Positions 34,836-45,759 of a DNA stretch of 64,000 nt are shown in pieces. Every line of letters starts with the position of its first letter. The first letter of the stretch is position 1. Source of the DNA: Thecaphora thlaspeos (taxonomy: Eukaryota > Basidiomycota > Ustilaginomycetes > Urocystidales > Glomosporiaceae); the NCBI GenBank assembly GCA_900291925.1, contig UWYS01000008.1, forward strand, positions 372,001 through 436,000. The letters run 5' to 3'. Made by a program: the position numbers and the translations under genes. The notes below the pieces were generated by a model. That model was not told where the DNA came from, did no database searches, and saw only the letters and a list, made by a program, of their open reading frames with translations.

Positions 34836-36416
34836 TCACGCCGTCGAGATGCCGATCCGGTCGCCAACACGAACGATCGTCTCGAGTCCTGCGGTCGAGT
34901 TGTCCAGCAGGTCCTGATCCCACTGGACCTTGGCCGAGGGCGGAAACACGGCGACCACCGTCGATCCGCCGTAGGCAAAGTACCCCAGCTCGTCGCCTCG
35001 CCTCGCCTGGCTGCCCTGGTTGGCGTTGGTCTGGCCGATCGAGCCGACCAGCATCGCGCCGATGGCGACAAACGCGACCGTGTGTCGTTCGCCCTCCGGC
35101 TTCGCAGCCCAGTCCAGCAGCAGAACGTCCCGTCGGTTGCAGATAAAGACGTCAAAGTCGGCATTGACGGCTTGCGGCTGATGTGGAGATGCGGAAGCGG
35201 GGGCAAGAGAGGGGTCCGGGTGGATTGCCTGTCAGCGGAGGAACAGACCAAGCGCAGCGGCAAGAGAATAGCCTGCGCCTGGGTCCTGCCATGGGGACGG
35301 CAACAGGACGCTGGGCAAATGTAGAATAAGCGCTCAACTCACGTTGACGGTGTAGTACTCTCCCGGGCAATGGCGGGTCGGGCCGCAGACGGCCGGGCCG
35401 ACGGGGTGATGGAAGCGGTGGTAGTCTGCGGGAGCGAGGCGGAAGATGGCGAGCGAGCTGCCGGGCGGGAAGCAACGGTCTGCGAGGTTGGTGTCGCCCA
35501 CCAGGCGGTTGAGTGAGAACTCCTGGCCCTTGATCCAGTACTTTTGCGCCGCAGCGACGTCATCAAACACCGTCAGCCGGCAGTCGGCACACGAGGCGAC
35601 CACGGCCATGTTGTCCGGCTCGGCCTGCGGTCTGGCGCCGGGCTTGAGGCGGCGGAAGAAGAAATCGTTGAAGCACGCATACCGGGCCGGATCCTCGTCC
35701 AGCAGCTCGGACAGGTCGATCTGGTACGTTTCGACGAAGCTGACGATGTGGGCCAGCACCGCCTGGGGGTCTGAGGCGTCGTCATAGACCTTGCCCTGGC
35801 GCAGCGAGACGGTCTCGAGCAGGTCCTCGACCGACTCATACCGCAGGAACGAGGCCTCGCCGCTCTTGTAGAAGAGCAGATGCATCCCGACGCGGACGTA
35901 GATTGGCATGCTTTCGAAGATCTTGGCGTCCTTCTGGCCCCGGATCGCCACGTAGTTGCCCATGCCGCTCTCGACAAAAAGTTCGTCAAGCCTTTTCTGG
36001 AAACCATCGGGAAAGAATCGCTTCCACCAGTGGCTGTGCTGCTTCTTCGAAGCGATCCCAGGCGTGATGGCGGAGTGCTCGGCGTTGAGCCGAAGGATGT
36101 GGGCTGCGCGGTCAACGGGCGGTGACGGCCGGTGACGGCCGGTGGCCAGACGAAAGATGGACGTAAACGCGCACAGAAAGAGAGGACATCAGCCGCTGAT
36201 CCAATGCGAGCTGATCCAGCCGCTAGGTATCGTTACTGCTCCGCCTAAGCTCTGTCCCTGAAGGGGTGCTCAGAGTCCTGCACGGCGCCAGCACTCACCT
36301 GGGCTTGCCTCGGTCTCTCCAACGAGATGTTCAAGTACCTGAGCAAGGATCTCGTGCTCGTCCTTCAGCGGCGTGTGCTTGGGATGCTGGACGGGCGAGG
36401 CGGCGGTCTCGGTCAT
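34836..36416 (-). CDS. Phosphatidylserine decarboxylase proenzyme family protein
   Basis: Pyruvoyl-dependent decarboxylase family that makes phosphatidylethanolamine from phosphatidylserine. Minus-strand exons 36416-36299, 36103-35343 and 35177-34836 give 406 residues. The self-cleavage motif is GGST at about 363-366, within YFAYGGSTVVAVF. Cleavage before Ser365 would form the pyruvoyl group. The usual version is LGST. The supporting family block DYHRFHHPVGP lies in the large exon. The N-terminus (MTETAASPVQHPKHTPLKDE) is neither a mitochondrial presequence nor a signal peptide, and there is no C2 domain, so this is not the inner-membrane Psd1 type. Related soluble fungal enzymes include amino-acid decarboxylases, so the substrate is not certain. 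An imperfect duplication of GGTGACGGCC sits in the first intron. Confidence 0.85.
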
Positions 36417-38215
36417 CTTGAACGGTTGATCGGTCCGGTGCGCTTCGTCGCTTTCAACCTTGAAATCTTGCAGTCCGTCGGAGGCGTCGAAGCCCGAAAG
36501 AGCACGGGCGATGAGAGAGGAAACGGCAAGGATGGGGTCGGTTAGTGTCGGTGAGTAAGGCACCCTTAGACGGTAGAGACAGCCTAAGACGGCGGTGTCC
36601 GAGGGGTCGAGGGATGACGGGTCAGGCCTTCAGGGTCCGTGCCCCTGAATGCCCGACAGCTCGGCAGGCTCCGGCTTCCGAGGTTCCTGTCGTGCTCGTC
36701 GTTGTCGAGTCCATGCTCTCGCGCGAAGGAAGGGGTGGGCTAGGCTCGGTGGAAAAAAATACCGTGCTGTGCCTGCCCGCGCCAGGGCGGCGATAAAAAT
36801 CACGTCCACCCTGCCGCGGCGGCGCGCCGCGCGCGTAGCCCAAGCTCAGCGCTCGCTGGCCCACCGGCCCACCGGCCCCTCTGCCACAGCCCTCGCCCCT
36901 TCACCTCCCTCTCCTCAGCCTTTCCCATCGGCAAGAGGCACTCTGCCGCCTTGCCTCGCTGTTCGGGTAGCAGGCTGTGCCCTTCCCACTTTAGCAGGTG
37001 GTGCGATGGTTTTGGCGGCCGCGAATGGCAAAGGGAAGCGCGTGGCAAGAGGCAAGCAAGCTCGTCTCGTCGATGGGCGGAGCAATTGGCTCGTGCACTG
37101 CGCCAGGCTCGCCGTGTCGACTGGGTGCGTGTGCTGGGCTATTTTCTTCGGGCAGGGGCTGGTGGCGACGCACTGGCTCCAGCCAGGCCTGGCGCGGTCG
37201 CGCGCCCAGCGCAGCGCAGCCAAGCAGAGGGGCGGGAAGCGGGCAGGCAGGCGCTGGGCAGCTATGTAGGCGGGGCCAGCCAGCCAGCCAGCCAAGAAAA
37301 AAAGGCAGAGAGAGGCAGACTGGCGGGCAGTGGGCCCAAAGGGCAGCCCAGCCCAGCCAGGCCAGGCCAGCCAGGCCAGTGCCAGGCGGGGCCTGGCTGG
37401 GCTCGTTTTTGAGCCAGGTCAAAAGGGCGCCCGCCAACTGGCCGCCCCCTCCGCCCGCCCCTCTCTCAGCAACCACACACACCCGCCAAACCTCCCTCCA
37501 GCCAACGTCCAGAAAAGCCCTCCAAGGTGAGCCCAGCCGGCTTTGCTACGCGTCGTTGGCCCTCAGCGCCGCCATATGCTGACCACCCATACCACATGCA
37601 TACATACACCCCTCACCTCACCTCGGTCGTCCCGTCTGCCTCTGCTCGCCACCGCAGGCTTCTCGCGCTTGAACTCGCAGTCTCAAGCGTCCATCCATCC
37701 ACCCAGACGTGAGTATCCCTGCCTGGCCCACGGTGTGTCCACGCGGCGCGTCTGGCGAGTCGCACGGTCAACGACGCCTTTGAGCTCGCATCGCGGAGGG
37801 GGCTCGTCGCCGTCGTCGTCGGCTCTGCAGCTATTTTGGCGTTGTAGCGATCCTCGGAGCATCGTCGTCGCCGTTGTCGTCGCCGCCGTAACCGAGGGAC
37901 GTCCCAGAGCGTGTGTCCCCCAAGCGGGGTGCCGGTTGGTCGCGACGCGTCTTTTCCAATGCAACACCTGGCGCTGACCCTTTCCTCCACTGCCCCTCTA
38001 TTCCATGTCCCGCGCTATCCACCACCATTGTCCACCACGTTGATCGTCGTCGTCGTCGTTGTCGCCGCCATCACCGACATCGTCACTACCACCACACATC
38101 CTTCCCTTCACGCATCTCACACTCGCATACATCCGCCTTTGCAGACTCTCGCACGCAAGCACGCACGCACGCACGCATACACACACCCATCCCCCCACTT
38201 ACCGCGCTCTTCACG
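36417..38215. promoter_or_regulatory. Divergent intergenic region, decarboxylase / HMG gene
   Basis: About 1.8 kb with no coding frame. It includes CAGC-type repeats near 37275-37395 and, towards the HMG gene, CT-, GTC- and ACGC-rich leader sequence. A GTGAGC donor at 37527 may mark a 5' UTR intron (inference). Confidence 0.4.
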
Positions 38216-38512
38216 ATGGCCAAGGAATCCAAGACCAAGTCGAGCACCTCGACCGGAAAGAGGACGACGAAGGCCAAGAAGGATCCTGCCGCCCCCAAGC
38301 GCCCGCTTTCGGCATACATGTTCTTCTCGCAGGACCACCGCGACAAGGTCAAGAACGAGAACCCCGAGGCCGGCTTCGGGGATGTCGGACGCCTCCTCGG
38401 CGCCAAGTGGAAGGAGATGAGCGATGGCGAGAAGCAGCCCTATCTCGACATGGCCGCACGCGACAAGCTTCGGGCCGAGGCCGAGAAGGCAGCATACAAC
38501 GCCCGCCAGTAG
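38216..38512 (+). CDS. NHP6: NHP6-type HMG-box chromatin protein
   Basis: Non-sequence-specific DNA-bending protein; it works with FACT and at promoters. A single exon of 98 residues starts at ATG 38216. A basic tail ([20 protein letters not shown]) runs straight into one HMG box with [27 protein letters not shown] and [13 protein letters not shown], and the protein ends nine residues later. The basic arm, single box and total size match yeast Nhp6A/B and not the two-box HMGB proteins. The other HMG family, Hmo1, is much longer. Confidence 0.95.
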   Translation: MAKESKTKSSTSTGKRTTKAKKDPAAPKRPLSAYMFFSQDHRDKVKNENPEAGFGDVGRLLGAKWKEMSDGEKQPYLDMAARDKLRAEAEKAAYNARQ

Positions 38513-39105
38513 ACGGCGGCGGTGGCGGTGGCAGCGGCGGCGACACCCATGTCCCGTCCCCGTTTCCTTTGGGTTTTTCGTCGACGCTAGTTCGCTATAC
38601 CCCTCCGCTTCTCCCTTGCCTTTCGTTCTCTCAGCGCGGGATGGTCTTTGGCTTGCCGCTTCGGCCGTTGCCCGGATGATCCGTGGTCGGAGCGACACCT
38701 CGAGCTCCTTCTCGCGCCTTTGGCCCCCTCGCCCGACGCTCTTTTCCCTCTATCGAATACCTTGTACTAGTTCGCGCCTCGATCGTTCCGTCTTTTTGCT
38801 TCTTCGCTCCCCCCCCCTGCCACCCCCTTTTCTTCCTCTCGTCCCATTTTGGCTTCCTACTACTTGTATAATGTACGCTGCTGAATGATCCGGTCCCCAC
38901 AAACGTCCAAGGCACGCCACGCCACTATGCTCTCCAAGAAACTCGCGGCTGTATGCGTGCGTGGATGCGTGCATCTATGGGAGGAGAGCGAGAAGGGTCT
39001 ATGTGCGTGTTGGTTTTGGCATTGTAGGCAGGCAAGAAGACGCGTCAATGATGAAGGTAGTCCGCAAGGAAGAACGAGGTGGACCTGTGAGGTGTGCCAT
39101 GCTGT
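38513..39105. other. Intergenic, convergent 3' ends
   Basis: Lies between the HMG gene and the carrier gene. CT-rich 3' sequence is present; no gene is seen. Confidence 0.4.
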
Positions 39106-39213
39106 TTACATGGTCCTTGCGTCGAGTACGCTCATGATTTGCTCGTACTGGGTTGACGTTGATAGTGAAGCCAAGAGAGAGGCGGTGCGGGGAGAAGGGA
39201 GCAACAAGAGTTA

Positions 39214-39264
<51 letters not shown>

Positions 39265-40308
39265 TGAAGGAGAGCGCGGGAAGACTGACTCGAATGGCAT
39301 CGTTGAATCTGGAGGTGGAACGTGAGGTTGGACGAGAAGGAAAGAATGTAGGAGGCTGATCAGACACTTGCTGGTAGCCAGAGATCCCCTTGGAGCGTCG
39401 TCGAGAAGCGGCGCCTTCCGCTGCCACGCCACACCGCTACTCACAGACCGTCACTACACCCGCCACCGCTCCGATGCCAAACGTGATACCGCCGGGCAAG
39501 CTCTGTCCCGGTCTCGCGCTGCCCGCGACAAAGTTCTTGAGCGTCGAGTATGTCCCGAAGCGTACGGCCGAGTTTGCACCCTGACGCATCATGACGGGAC
39601 CTAGGCCGCGGTAGATGCCCCGCAGACCTTCCTCCTTGACGATGGCCGCGGTGCCTGGGATCAAGCCGGCGGGGTACTTTGGCACGGCGCGCTTGGCGTC
39701 GTCGATGAGTTTGGTCTTGATCGTCTCGGAGGGCGTGACGGCGAAGACGGCCTCCATCATGCCGGCGCCCAGGCCGGCGAGGAGCGAGCGTGGACCGGAG
39801 AGCTTGCCGTCCTGGTCCTTGAGCATCGACTTGAAGTGATCGTAGCTGAGGAAGCGGACGCCCGCCTTGAGCGCGTTGCCGGCGACGAGGGCGCCACAGC
39901 CAGAGTAGAGACCGATAAAGCCGTGCTTGGCCAGCGTCGAGCGGACGATTGCGATGGGTCCCGGGGCCTGGGCGGGCGCGAGCGAGCGCGGAAAGGGGGA
40001 CGTCAGGGATGAGCTCGTGACCTTCTCGTTCAAGCATGGGGAGCGGATCAGGGGGATCGACCGAGGCTGCGCACCTTTTCACCGGCCTTTGCAGCAAACT
40101 GGCTGACAGTCTTTGTGTATTCGATGGGGTAGGTGGCGAAGCCCTCCACTGCGCCCGCGGTGGTGCCTGCGAGGAGCGAGTAGAGCGGCTTGTCCTTTCG
40201 CTGAGCGATCTGGGCCGAGGTGGGCATGGTGTCGTGCGAAGATGTGGCCTTTGCGCTGGTCGTCGCCGTCGCCGTCGCCGCGGCAGGGACGGGCGAAGAT
40301 GTCGACAT
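39106..40308 (-). CDS. Tricarboxylate-type mitochondrial carrier, third repeat missing (broken or misassembled)
   Basis: Resembles the citrate/tricarboxylate carrier of the inner membrane (Ctp1/SLC25A1 type). Minus-strand exons 40308-40075 and 39967-39445 encode repeats one and two with their signatures PIEYTK and PSETIK. Exon 39308-39290 begins repeat three (YSTMPF plus the first two bases of Asp/Glu) and ends at a GTCAGT donor. The last recognisable piece, 39147-39106, encodes the usual end YEQIMSVLD. The 55-60 residues that should join them (from VIKTR to GGIVFT) are absent. In their place lie about 140 bp with a CG/GA microsatellite. Direct splicing of the two pieces is out of frame and stops after five residues. 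Either an exon was lost or the assembly collapsed at the microsatellite. About 260 residues would remain, too few for a six-helix carrier. Confidence 0.75.
39214..39261. repeat. Compound (GC)n(GA)n microsatellite
   Basis: About six GC dinucleotides followed by about seventeen GA dinucleotides, lying exactly where the carrier gene should have its penultimate exon. Confidence 0.95.
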
Positions 40309-40870
40309 GGTGCTGTGTGAGGGGATGTCTGGTGTAAGGAGCGAGGTGGGGGTGGAGGGAAGGGTGGAAATGGGCAGAGGCGGGAGCGGACGGACCATCT
40401 GACCTGACTCGCGCTCGCCGCCGCTGCGACTCCACTTTGCCCGGTGAAAGGGCATACACGCTCTGACACTTCGGAGCCGGCCCCTCGGCCAGAAGACGCC
40501 AGCAGCAGCGCGACGCAACGCCAGCCACCGCCGACTCTCTGTCCCCCCACACCCCGATCCCATCCCATCTCATCTCAGTTGAGGAAGACGCGACAACGCA
40601 ACCGGCCGATAGCCGGGAGGAGGGAAATCAGCTGAGGTGAAAAGTTTTGTACACAGTCCAAGTCGCAGAGGCACCTGCAGGTTCTCTTTAGTACACCACC
40701 ATCTGATCCCCCATCCCGTGCCGACGGGTGCAGCTTTCGCCCAATCTCAACTATCTCATCCCATCTCTCCTTCTTCTTCTTCCTCCCAAGCCCCAAACCG
40801 ACCTCACCGTCACCACTGCAGTCTCCTCCAGCATCCCTCACCTACCCACACTCAAGACAAGCGGCCCGGC
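40309..40870. promoter_or_regulatory. Divergent intergenic region, carrier / SRP9, containing the right arm of the inverted repeat
   Basis: These 562 bp between two divergent starts must hold both promoters. The inverted-repeat arm occupies the centre, so the repeat may carry promoter or leader sequence. Confidence 0.5.
40577..40736 (-). repeat. 160-bp inverted repeat, right arm
   Basis: Exact reverse complement of 34186-34345. It ends 134 bp before the SRP9 start codon and lies 269 bp or more upstream of the carrier start codon. Confidence 0.95.
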
Positions 40871-41452
40871 ATGGTCTACGTCACAGAGTGGAACGAGTTC
40901 CAGCGGCGGTGTATTCAGCTCTACCAAAAGAGTCCAGAGAGGGTGCGTCTCCCTTCCGCCCCATGCTACCGCCGAGGAGGAAAGACGAGCTGAGCTGACT
41001 GACCTCACTCTCACCTTCTGCTTGTGCGCCATGCAGGCGAGATACCTCATCAAAGCACGTCCATCGACACACCAACTCGTCCTCAAAGTAACCGATGATG
41101 TCACTGTACGTTCCCGTTCCCCCCTTTCCATTCCTACATCTCTCCATCTTGCTCATTACCACTTACCTTTCCATCCCCTTCCGCTCGCCCTTCTATGTAG
41201 ACCTTGAAATTCCGCACGCGATCTTCAGTGATTCTAGGTCGTTTCGAAGTGTTTAACAAGGTAATCATGGCCGCCATGGCAGGAGACGAGAATGCGCACA
41301 CCCTCTTCAACCCTACACCCGTCCCCGACTCTACCGCGATGACATCAGTTCAAGCTTCATCACAACCTGCGTCAGCAGCAGCAACAGCAGCAACCGCGTC
41401 CGGTGGTGCAACGACGTCTTCGGCGGCAAAGAAGAAGAAGGCTAAGAAGTAG
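40871..41452 (+). CDS. SRP9: Signal recognition particle 9 kDa protein family (SRP9/Srp21)
   Basis: Partner of SRP14 in the Alu domain of SRP, which slows translation while a nascent chain is carried to the ER. Exons 40871-40942, 41037-41105 and 41201-41452 give 130 residues. The SRP9 fold is seen as VTEWNEFQRRCIQLYQKSPE, ARYLIKARPSTHQLVLKVTD and TLKFRTRSSVILGRFEVFNK. The protein then has a Ser/Ala/Thr-rich stretch and a lysine tail (AAKKKKAKK), longer than human SRP9 (86 residues) and nearer yeast Srp21. All introns are phase 0. An arm of the inverted repeat lies just upstream. Confidence 0.88.
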
Positions 41453-41732
41453 GGGCGTCTCGAGCATATGCGGTCACGTAGAGGGAGAAGCGAGTAGAGT
41501 TGAGCATATAGTACGACGCGAGGATGGATGAGGAATCGCCATTCTTACAACTTCATCCTCGTAGTGGGCCGGTCCGGTGATCCATTTCTACTGAGGGGAG
41601 ACACGTCCGTTGACAGTTTCCGCAGGACAGGTTCACACCGTCACCCCATCGACCTACAGCCGCACCCTCTTATGAAGACATGCACATCGCTTCGATCGAC
41701 TGGTGACATCTCGCGCCCGTCACGCCGGTGCC

Positions 41733-43934
41733 TCACGCATCTTTGACCAGGTCCAGTCCCTCGACCAGACCCGGTCCAAACGGCAGGTCGGCCACCCTAG
41801 TCTTGCCCCTCTGCCTCAGCTTGAGGTACTTGTGCAGCAGGCTCGCCGCATCCTTGACGAAGATGAACAGTGCCGCGCCCACCACGTTCCTAAACCAGAC
41901 AGGATCGAGGTCGTCGTACGTCGTCATCGGCGCCAGGCCTAGCCGCCTCCTCAACGCTGCAGTCGCCTCCTCGCCGCCCTCGTAGTCGTCGTCGTGGTTG
42001 GGGATGCGACCCTGCAGCAGACCGCCGATGGGCGAAGACCGCGGCTTCCGCGCACTTTCGCTCGCCGTGGTGGTGTAAAAGCTAGACAGGATCGATCGCT
42101 TGCCGCTGCTGCGGCGAGAGAGGAAGGGTTCCATGCCTAGCACCGTGGCAAGCCAGCTGGACCGCCGGGCGAAGAGCGCTAGCAGCTTGCCCATCACGTT
42201 GGCCACCAGCGGCAGGCTCAGCGCGTTGAGGCACAGCCGACCGACGTAGCAATGCGAGATGAAGATGGTCCGAGCCGTGCCCTGCTCGTCTGCACCTCCT
42301 CCTCCTGTTCCCTCCTCCCCTCCGTCGTCGTAGTCGTTGTCGCCCTGCAGAGCGTCCTGCAGGCCCATGGTTGGCGCAGGGTCGGCGTCTTGGAGATAGT
42401 TGTCGTCGCCCACCACCACGACCCGCTGGCGTCGATTCGCTCCTGCCGTTGGCGTGCCAGCGCCGCCGTTGCCATCGTTGGTGCGCCGATCGGCGCGACG
42501 CTTGCGCAGGAACGGCGCGAGGACGGCTCGGTAGGTCCGTCGCTTCAGCGCGAGGTAGAATTGACGGATCCATGGTATCAGCAGAGCCTGCAACATGGAC
42601 CGGGGGAGAGAGGAGCGAGGCAAGGTGCGGCTGTCAGAATAGTCTTCGTGCATACCCAAAGGGCTCCTGAATACCTCCTCCCCTGCACTCACCATCATCG
42701 TCGGTCCCGGCGGATACCTCCTTGAGCTGGCGCCGTGCTCCTGGAAGGTGTCGATGAACCAGTTGGTCGTCGTGATTGGGAACTGGTTGAGCGAGTAGAC
42801 GAGCACGGTCGGGATCCACGTCGTGGCCGACTCGGCGACGCGCAGCTTGGACGCCACCAGCGCAAAAGGGATGATGGGAATGTCGAACCAGAAGTGCCAC
42901 GGCCACGGACGGGCCAGCAGGCGCTGCGAAGCCTCGCGGCCCATTGTCAGGCGCAGCGCGACACATCCATAGGCCGAGGCGGCGATCAGAATCGAGCCGC
43001 CGAGCACAGATATGCAGCCGATCGGGACCGCCTTGCTGATGAGCTTGTCGGCCCGCTCGAACAGGCGCAGCAACAGTGGCTGCGAGTCGACGAGGATGTA
43101 AGGTGCCTTGCACTGCGGGCAGGTGACGGTCTCCTGGCTCGGATGATTGATGCGCGACTGGTCGATCCAGGCCAGCAAGCACTGTGTGGCGCGGCGTGGA
43201 AGTCGAGCGAGCAGCACCGGAGGAGAAAGAGACAGCGGAAGGGAAAGCGGGTCAGTGCTGTTCCGCGCCTGGACATTCTCTCCTCACGCCAACCTGATCT
43301 TCGAGGAAAGGCATCCGGTCACACTCACCGACTCGTGCGCTACCAGCGTACAGTTGCAGGGATGCACAAACCTCCTCCGCCTGCTGCCAGCTCCACCGGC
43401 GCCAGCCGCCCCTCTTGTCGACGCTGAGCCTCGCGCTCCTGCCGTCGAAGCGTCCTCCTCATCCTCCTCGGAGCAGATCCAACAGCTCTTGTTGCGGAGG
43501 TTGCGAACCGTCACCATCCTCGCAGTGGCGCCGTTCCTTTCCCGCTTCCCGGCGGACGTCCCGTCGGTAGATTGTGGTCGAGGCGACGTCGCAGAAGGAA
43601 GCCGCTGAGGAAAGCGGTAAACGCGCATGGTGCCGTCGACGTTGCTGTAGTCTAGCTCGCCTCCAGGGGCGTCGCGGTCTGCACCTTCGTTTGAAGTCGA
43701 TGTCGGCGGTGGGGTGCGGCGCTGGTCGACAATCGTGACAGACGTCCCAGCCAGAGGCGTTGAGGGCGGCGAAGGAAGGAGATCGGATTCGGCCTCGGCC
43801 CTTGTCCTCGATGCAGCGACGTCACTTACATCGGGATTGGCATCAAAGGCGGCGCGCGAGGAAGAAGACATAGACGGCGTCGTCGATCCTGCCTCTCGCG
43901 GAAGAAGGCCAGAGGGCGCGTTGGAGTCTGCCAT
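41733..43934 (-). CDS. RING-CH (MARCH-like) membrane E3 ubiquitin ligase
   Basis: Likely membrane-bound ubiquitin ligase. Minus-strand exons 43934-43329, 43181-42693 and 42587-41733 give 649 residues. After about 150 disordered residues there is a C4HC3 RING-variant: CWIC, then CNC, then His and Cys across the first splice junction (VAHES-CLLAWIDQSR), then CPQC. Several hydrophobic segments follow, for example IGCISVLGGSILIAASAYG, FDIPIIPFALVASKL and VVGAALFIFVKDAA, separated by a long acidic and basic loop. The layout (N-terminal RING-CH, then membrane spans) suits MARCH5-like ligases of the ER or mitochondria, but the organelle is not shown. The second intron (42588-42692) is 105 nt and has no stop in frame, so retained transcripts could add 35 residues. 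Confidence 0.85.
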
Positions 43935-44253
43935 GGCTGCGCTGTCGTGAGGAGGGGACAGATGGCCGATGACTGAAGGGGTGGATGTGGCAGGCGGGCG
44001 GGTGGTCAGCGGTGGTGGTACAAAGGGACGAGAGGATCCGCGCTGCCGTTCCCTTTGTCGTGTGCCTGTCACATGCCGACGCACGCTTCGCCTTCGCTCT
44101 CTCTACACTCAACGACCCCCACACGCCACGCACGCACCCACACAGCGCGGAGCTCCTAAGCACGGAAAAGGGTCCATCGCCTCATGATGGACTTGACCGC
44201 GGCTGCCTGGCTCTTCCCGCTTCTTGTCGCCGGAGCAGCGACCCCATCGCCGC
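43935..44253. other. Intergenic
   Basis: Separates ALKBH6 (upstream, same strand) from the RING-CH gene; it should contain the RING-CH promoter. Nothing else is seen. Confidence 0.4.
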
Positions 44254-45759
44254 CTATGTCCTCGTCATGGCGCCTAGCAGGCCGCCCAGGCCCTTGCTGA
44301 CCTTCTCCACATCGCGCAACGTCAAGCTCAGCCTCGTCTCTCGCACCAGCTCCGTCGCTGCGCCCGGCTCGCCATCCGGCTTGAGCTTGGCCGCCGCCAC
44401 CGGCGTCAGCTTGTTGGGCGGTTGCAGGATCGCCTTTGCGTTGGTGAGTACCTTGAGGATTGCGGGATCTTGGACCTGTGCGACGTTGATCACCTTGGAC
44501 AGCGCCTCGGCGGGGTCCGTCTTGCGTTCGGCGATGCCGTGCAGGAACTCTCTGTCAGAGGGACGGGGGACGGGGCGTAGAAAGGGAGCCGGACAGCGTC
44601 ACGGTCAGCGGTAGGATGTTGCTCTGTTTACCTCGACATCTCCCTCCCGCGCTGCTCACTTGTAGACGCTGCCACGAGTGATCAGCAGGCTGCGACGCTC
44701 CTGCAGGATCGAAAAGACAGGGTTTGGCTCGCGCGCTCTGGCTCCCCGCACCACCTTGACGTTCCCCTCGATCCGCTCCTTGGGGATAGCGTCGGACTTG
44801 CCCGTCGCGTCGGCACCAGCCTCTGTTGCACTGTCGAGCTGCTCCATCTTCCTCTCGAACTGCTGCTGGAGCGCTTCTTCAACGTATCGGTACACGTCGA
44901 GCAGCGTGTGCGATCCGAGGCTGATGGTGGCAACTGCCGGGAAGTAGGCCGCACCGTCCTCATGGGGCTGTCCGGTGCGGAACCGCAGGTCCGAGCGTAG
45001 GATGATGCAAGCTCCGTCGTCAACAAGGTCTGTCAGTGGGACTGTTGAGGACCTTCAAAGGATTGGGTTCGAGCCAGAGCTCACCATGATCCCTTGGCCC
45101 GGCGTGTATTCGTTGACGAGCTGTGACAAGAGCGTGAGCATACAGACGAGTGCCCGTCAGTCGCCGGGAGGCTTCCTCTACCACTACCTGAGAGCTCGTG
45201 GGACAGGTTATCGGCCACACACGCAGTGGTTTGGTCTGGCGTGTTTGCTGCCGTTGAAGGCGCCGGTCTTCTCCAGCCTGGAGATAAGGTCGGGATACTT
45301 GTCGAGGAAGTCTGGCATGTCTTGTGGGATCAATACGTTGGAGGCCGTCACCTGCCCGCCCCAGAACTGCAGTCTTCGGTTCTGCAGTGCCTTCCATTTA
45401 GGCAGCGGCGCCGTCTTGATCTATTTGGGAGGCAAGCCGTCGAGAAGATGACGTCAGGCGAGAACGAGCACAGAAAGAAAGCATAGTGCGGAGAGTTGTT
45501 AGTCTCACCGAGCGTCGGAAGTGCGGAAGAGGACGCGGCGGGATGTACGCACCTTGTGGATGAGGTACTCTTCCTCTTCTTCGGTGATGAAGTTCTGGAT
45601 GTAAAAGAAGCCGTCCTGGTCGCCTCCATCGGCTTTTGTGTCTGCCTCGCGCTGCTGTTGCTGCGGTTGCGACGTGGCCGGGAGGACGTGGCTGGGGAGG
45701 GGGATCCGGTAGGCGCCCAGCTCGCTGAGCTCCAAGTCGGGCATCTCGATGAGGCTCAT
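44254..45759 (-). CDS. ALKBH6: AlkB homolog 6, 2-oxoglutarate/Fe(II) dioxygenase
   Basis: AlkB-type dioxygenase; its exact substrate is not settled in the family. Five minus-strand exons (45759-45553, 45420-45223, 45120-45085, 44967-44660, 44551-44254) give 348 residues. The fold starts with FFYIQNFITEEEEEYL. The conserved WKALQNRRLQFWGG and LVNEYTPGQGIM lead into PHEDG, whose His149 and Asp151 would bind iron. The distal His is in EFLHGIAER (about 254), and a late RLSLTLRDV holds the Arg expected to bind 2-oxoglutarate. A 36-nt exon codes only LVNEYTPGQGIM, which strongly supports the splice model. A charged insertion (about 180-230) separates the core strands. Confidence 0.92.
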
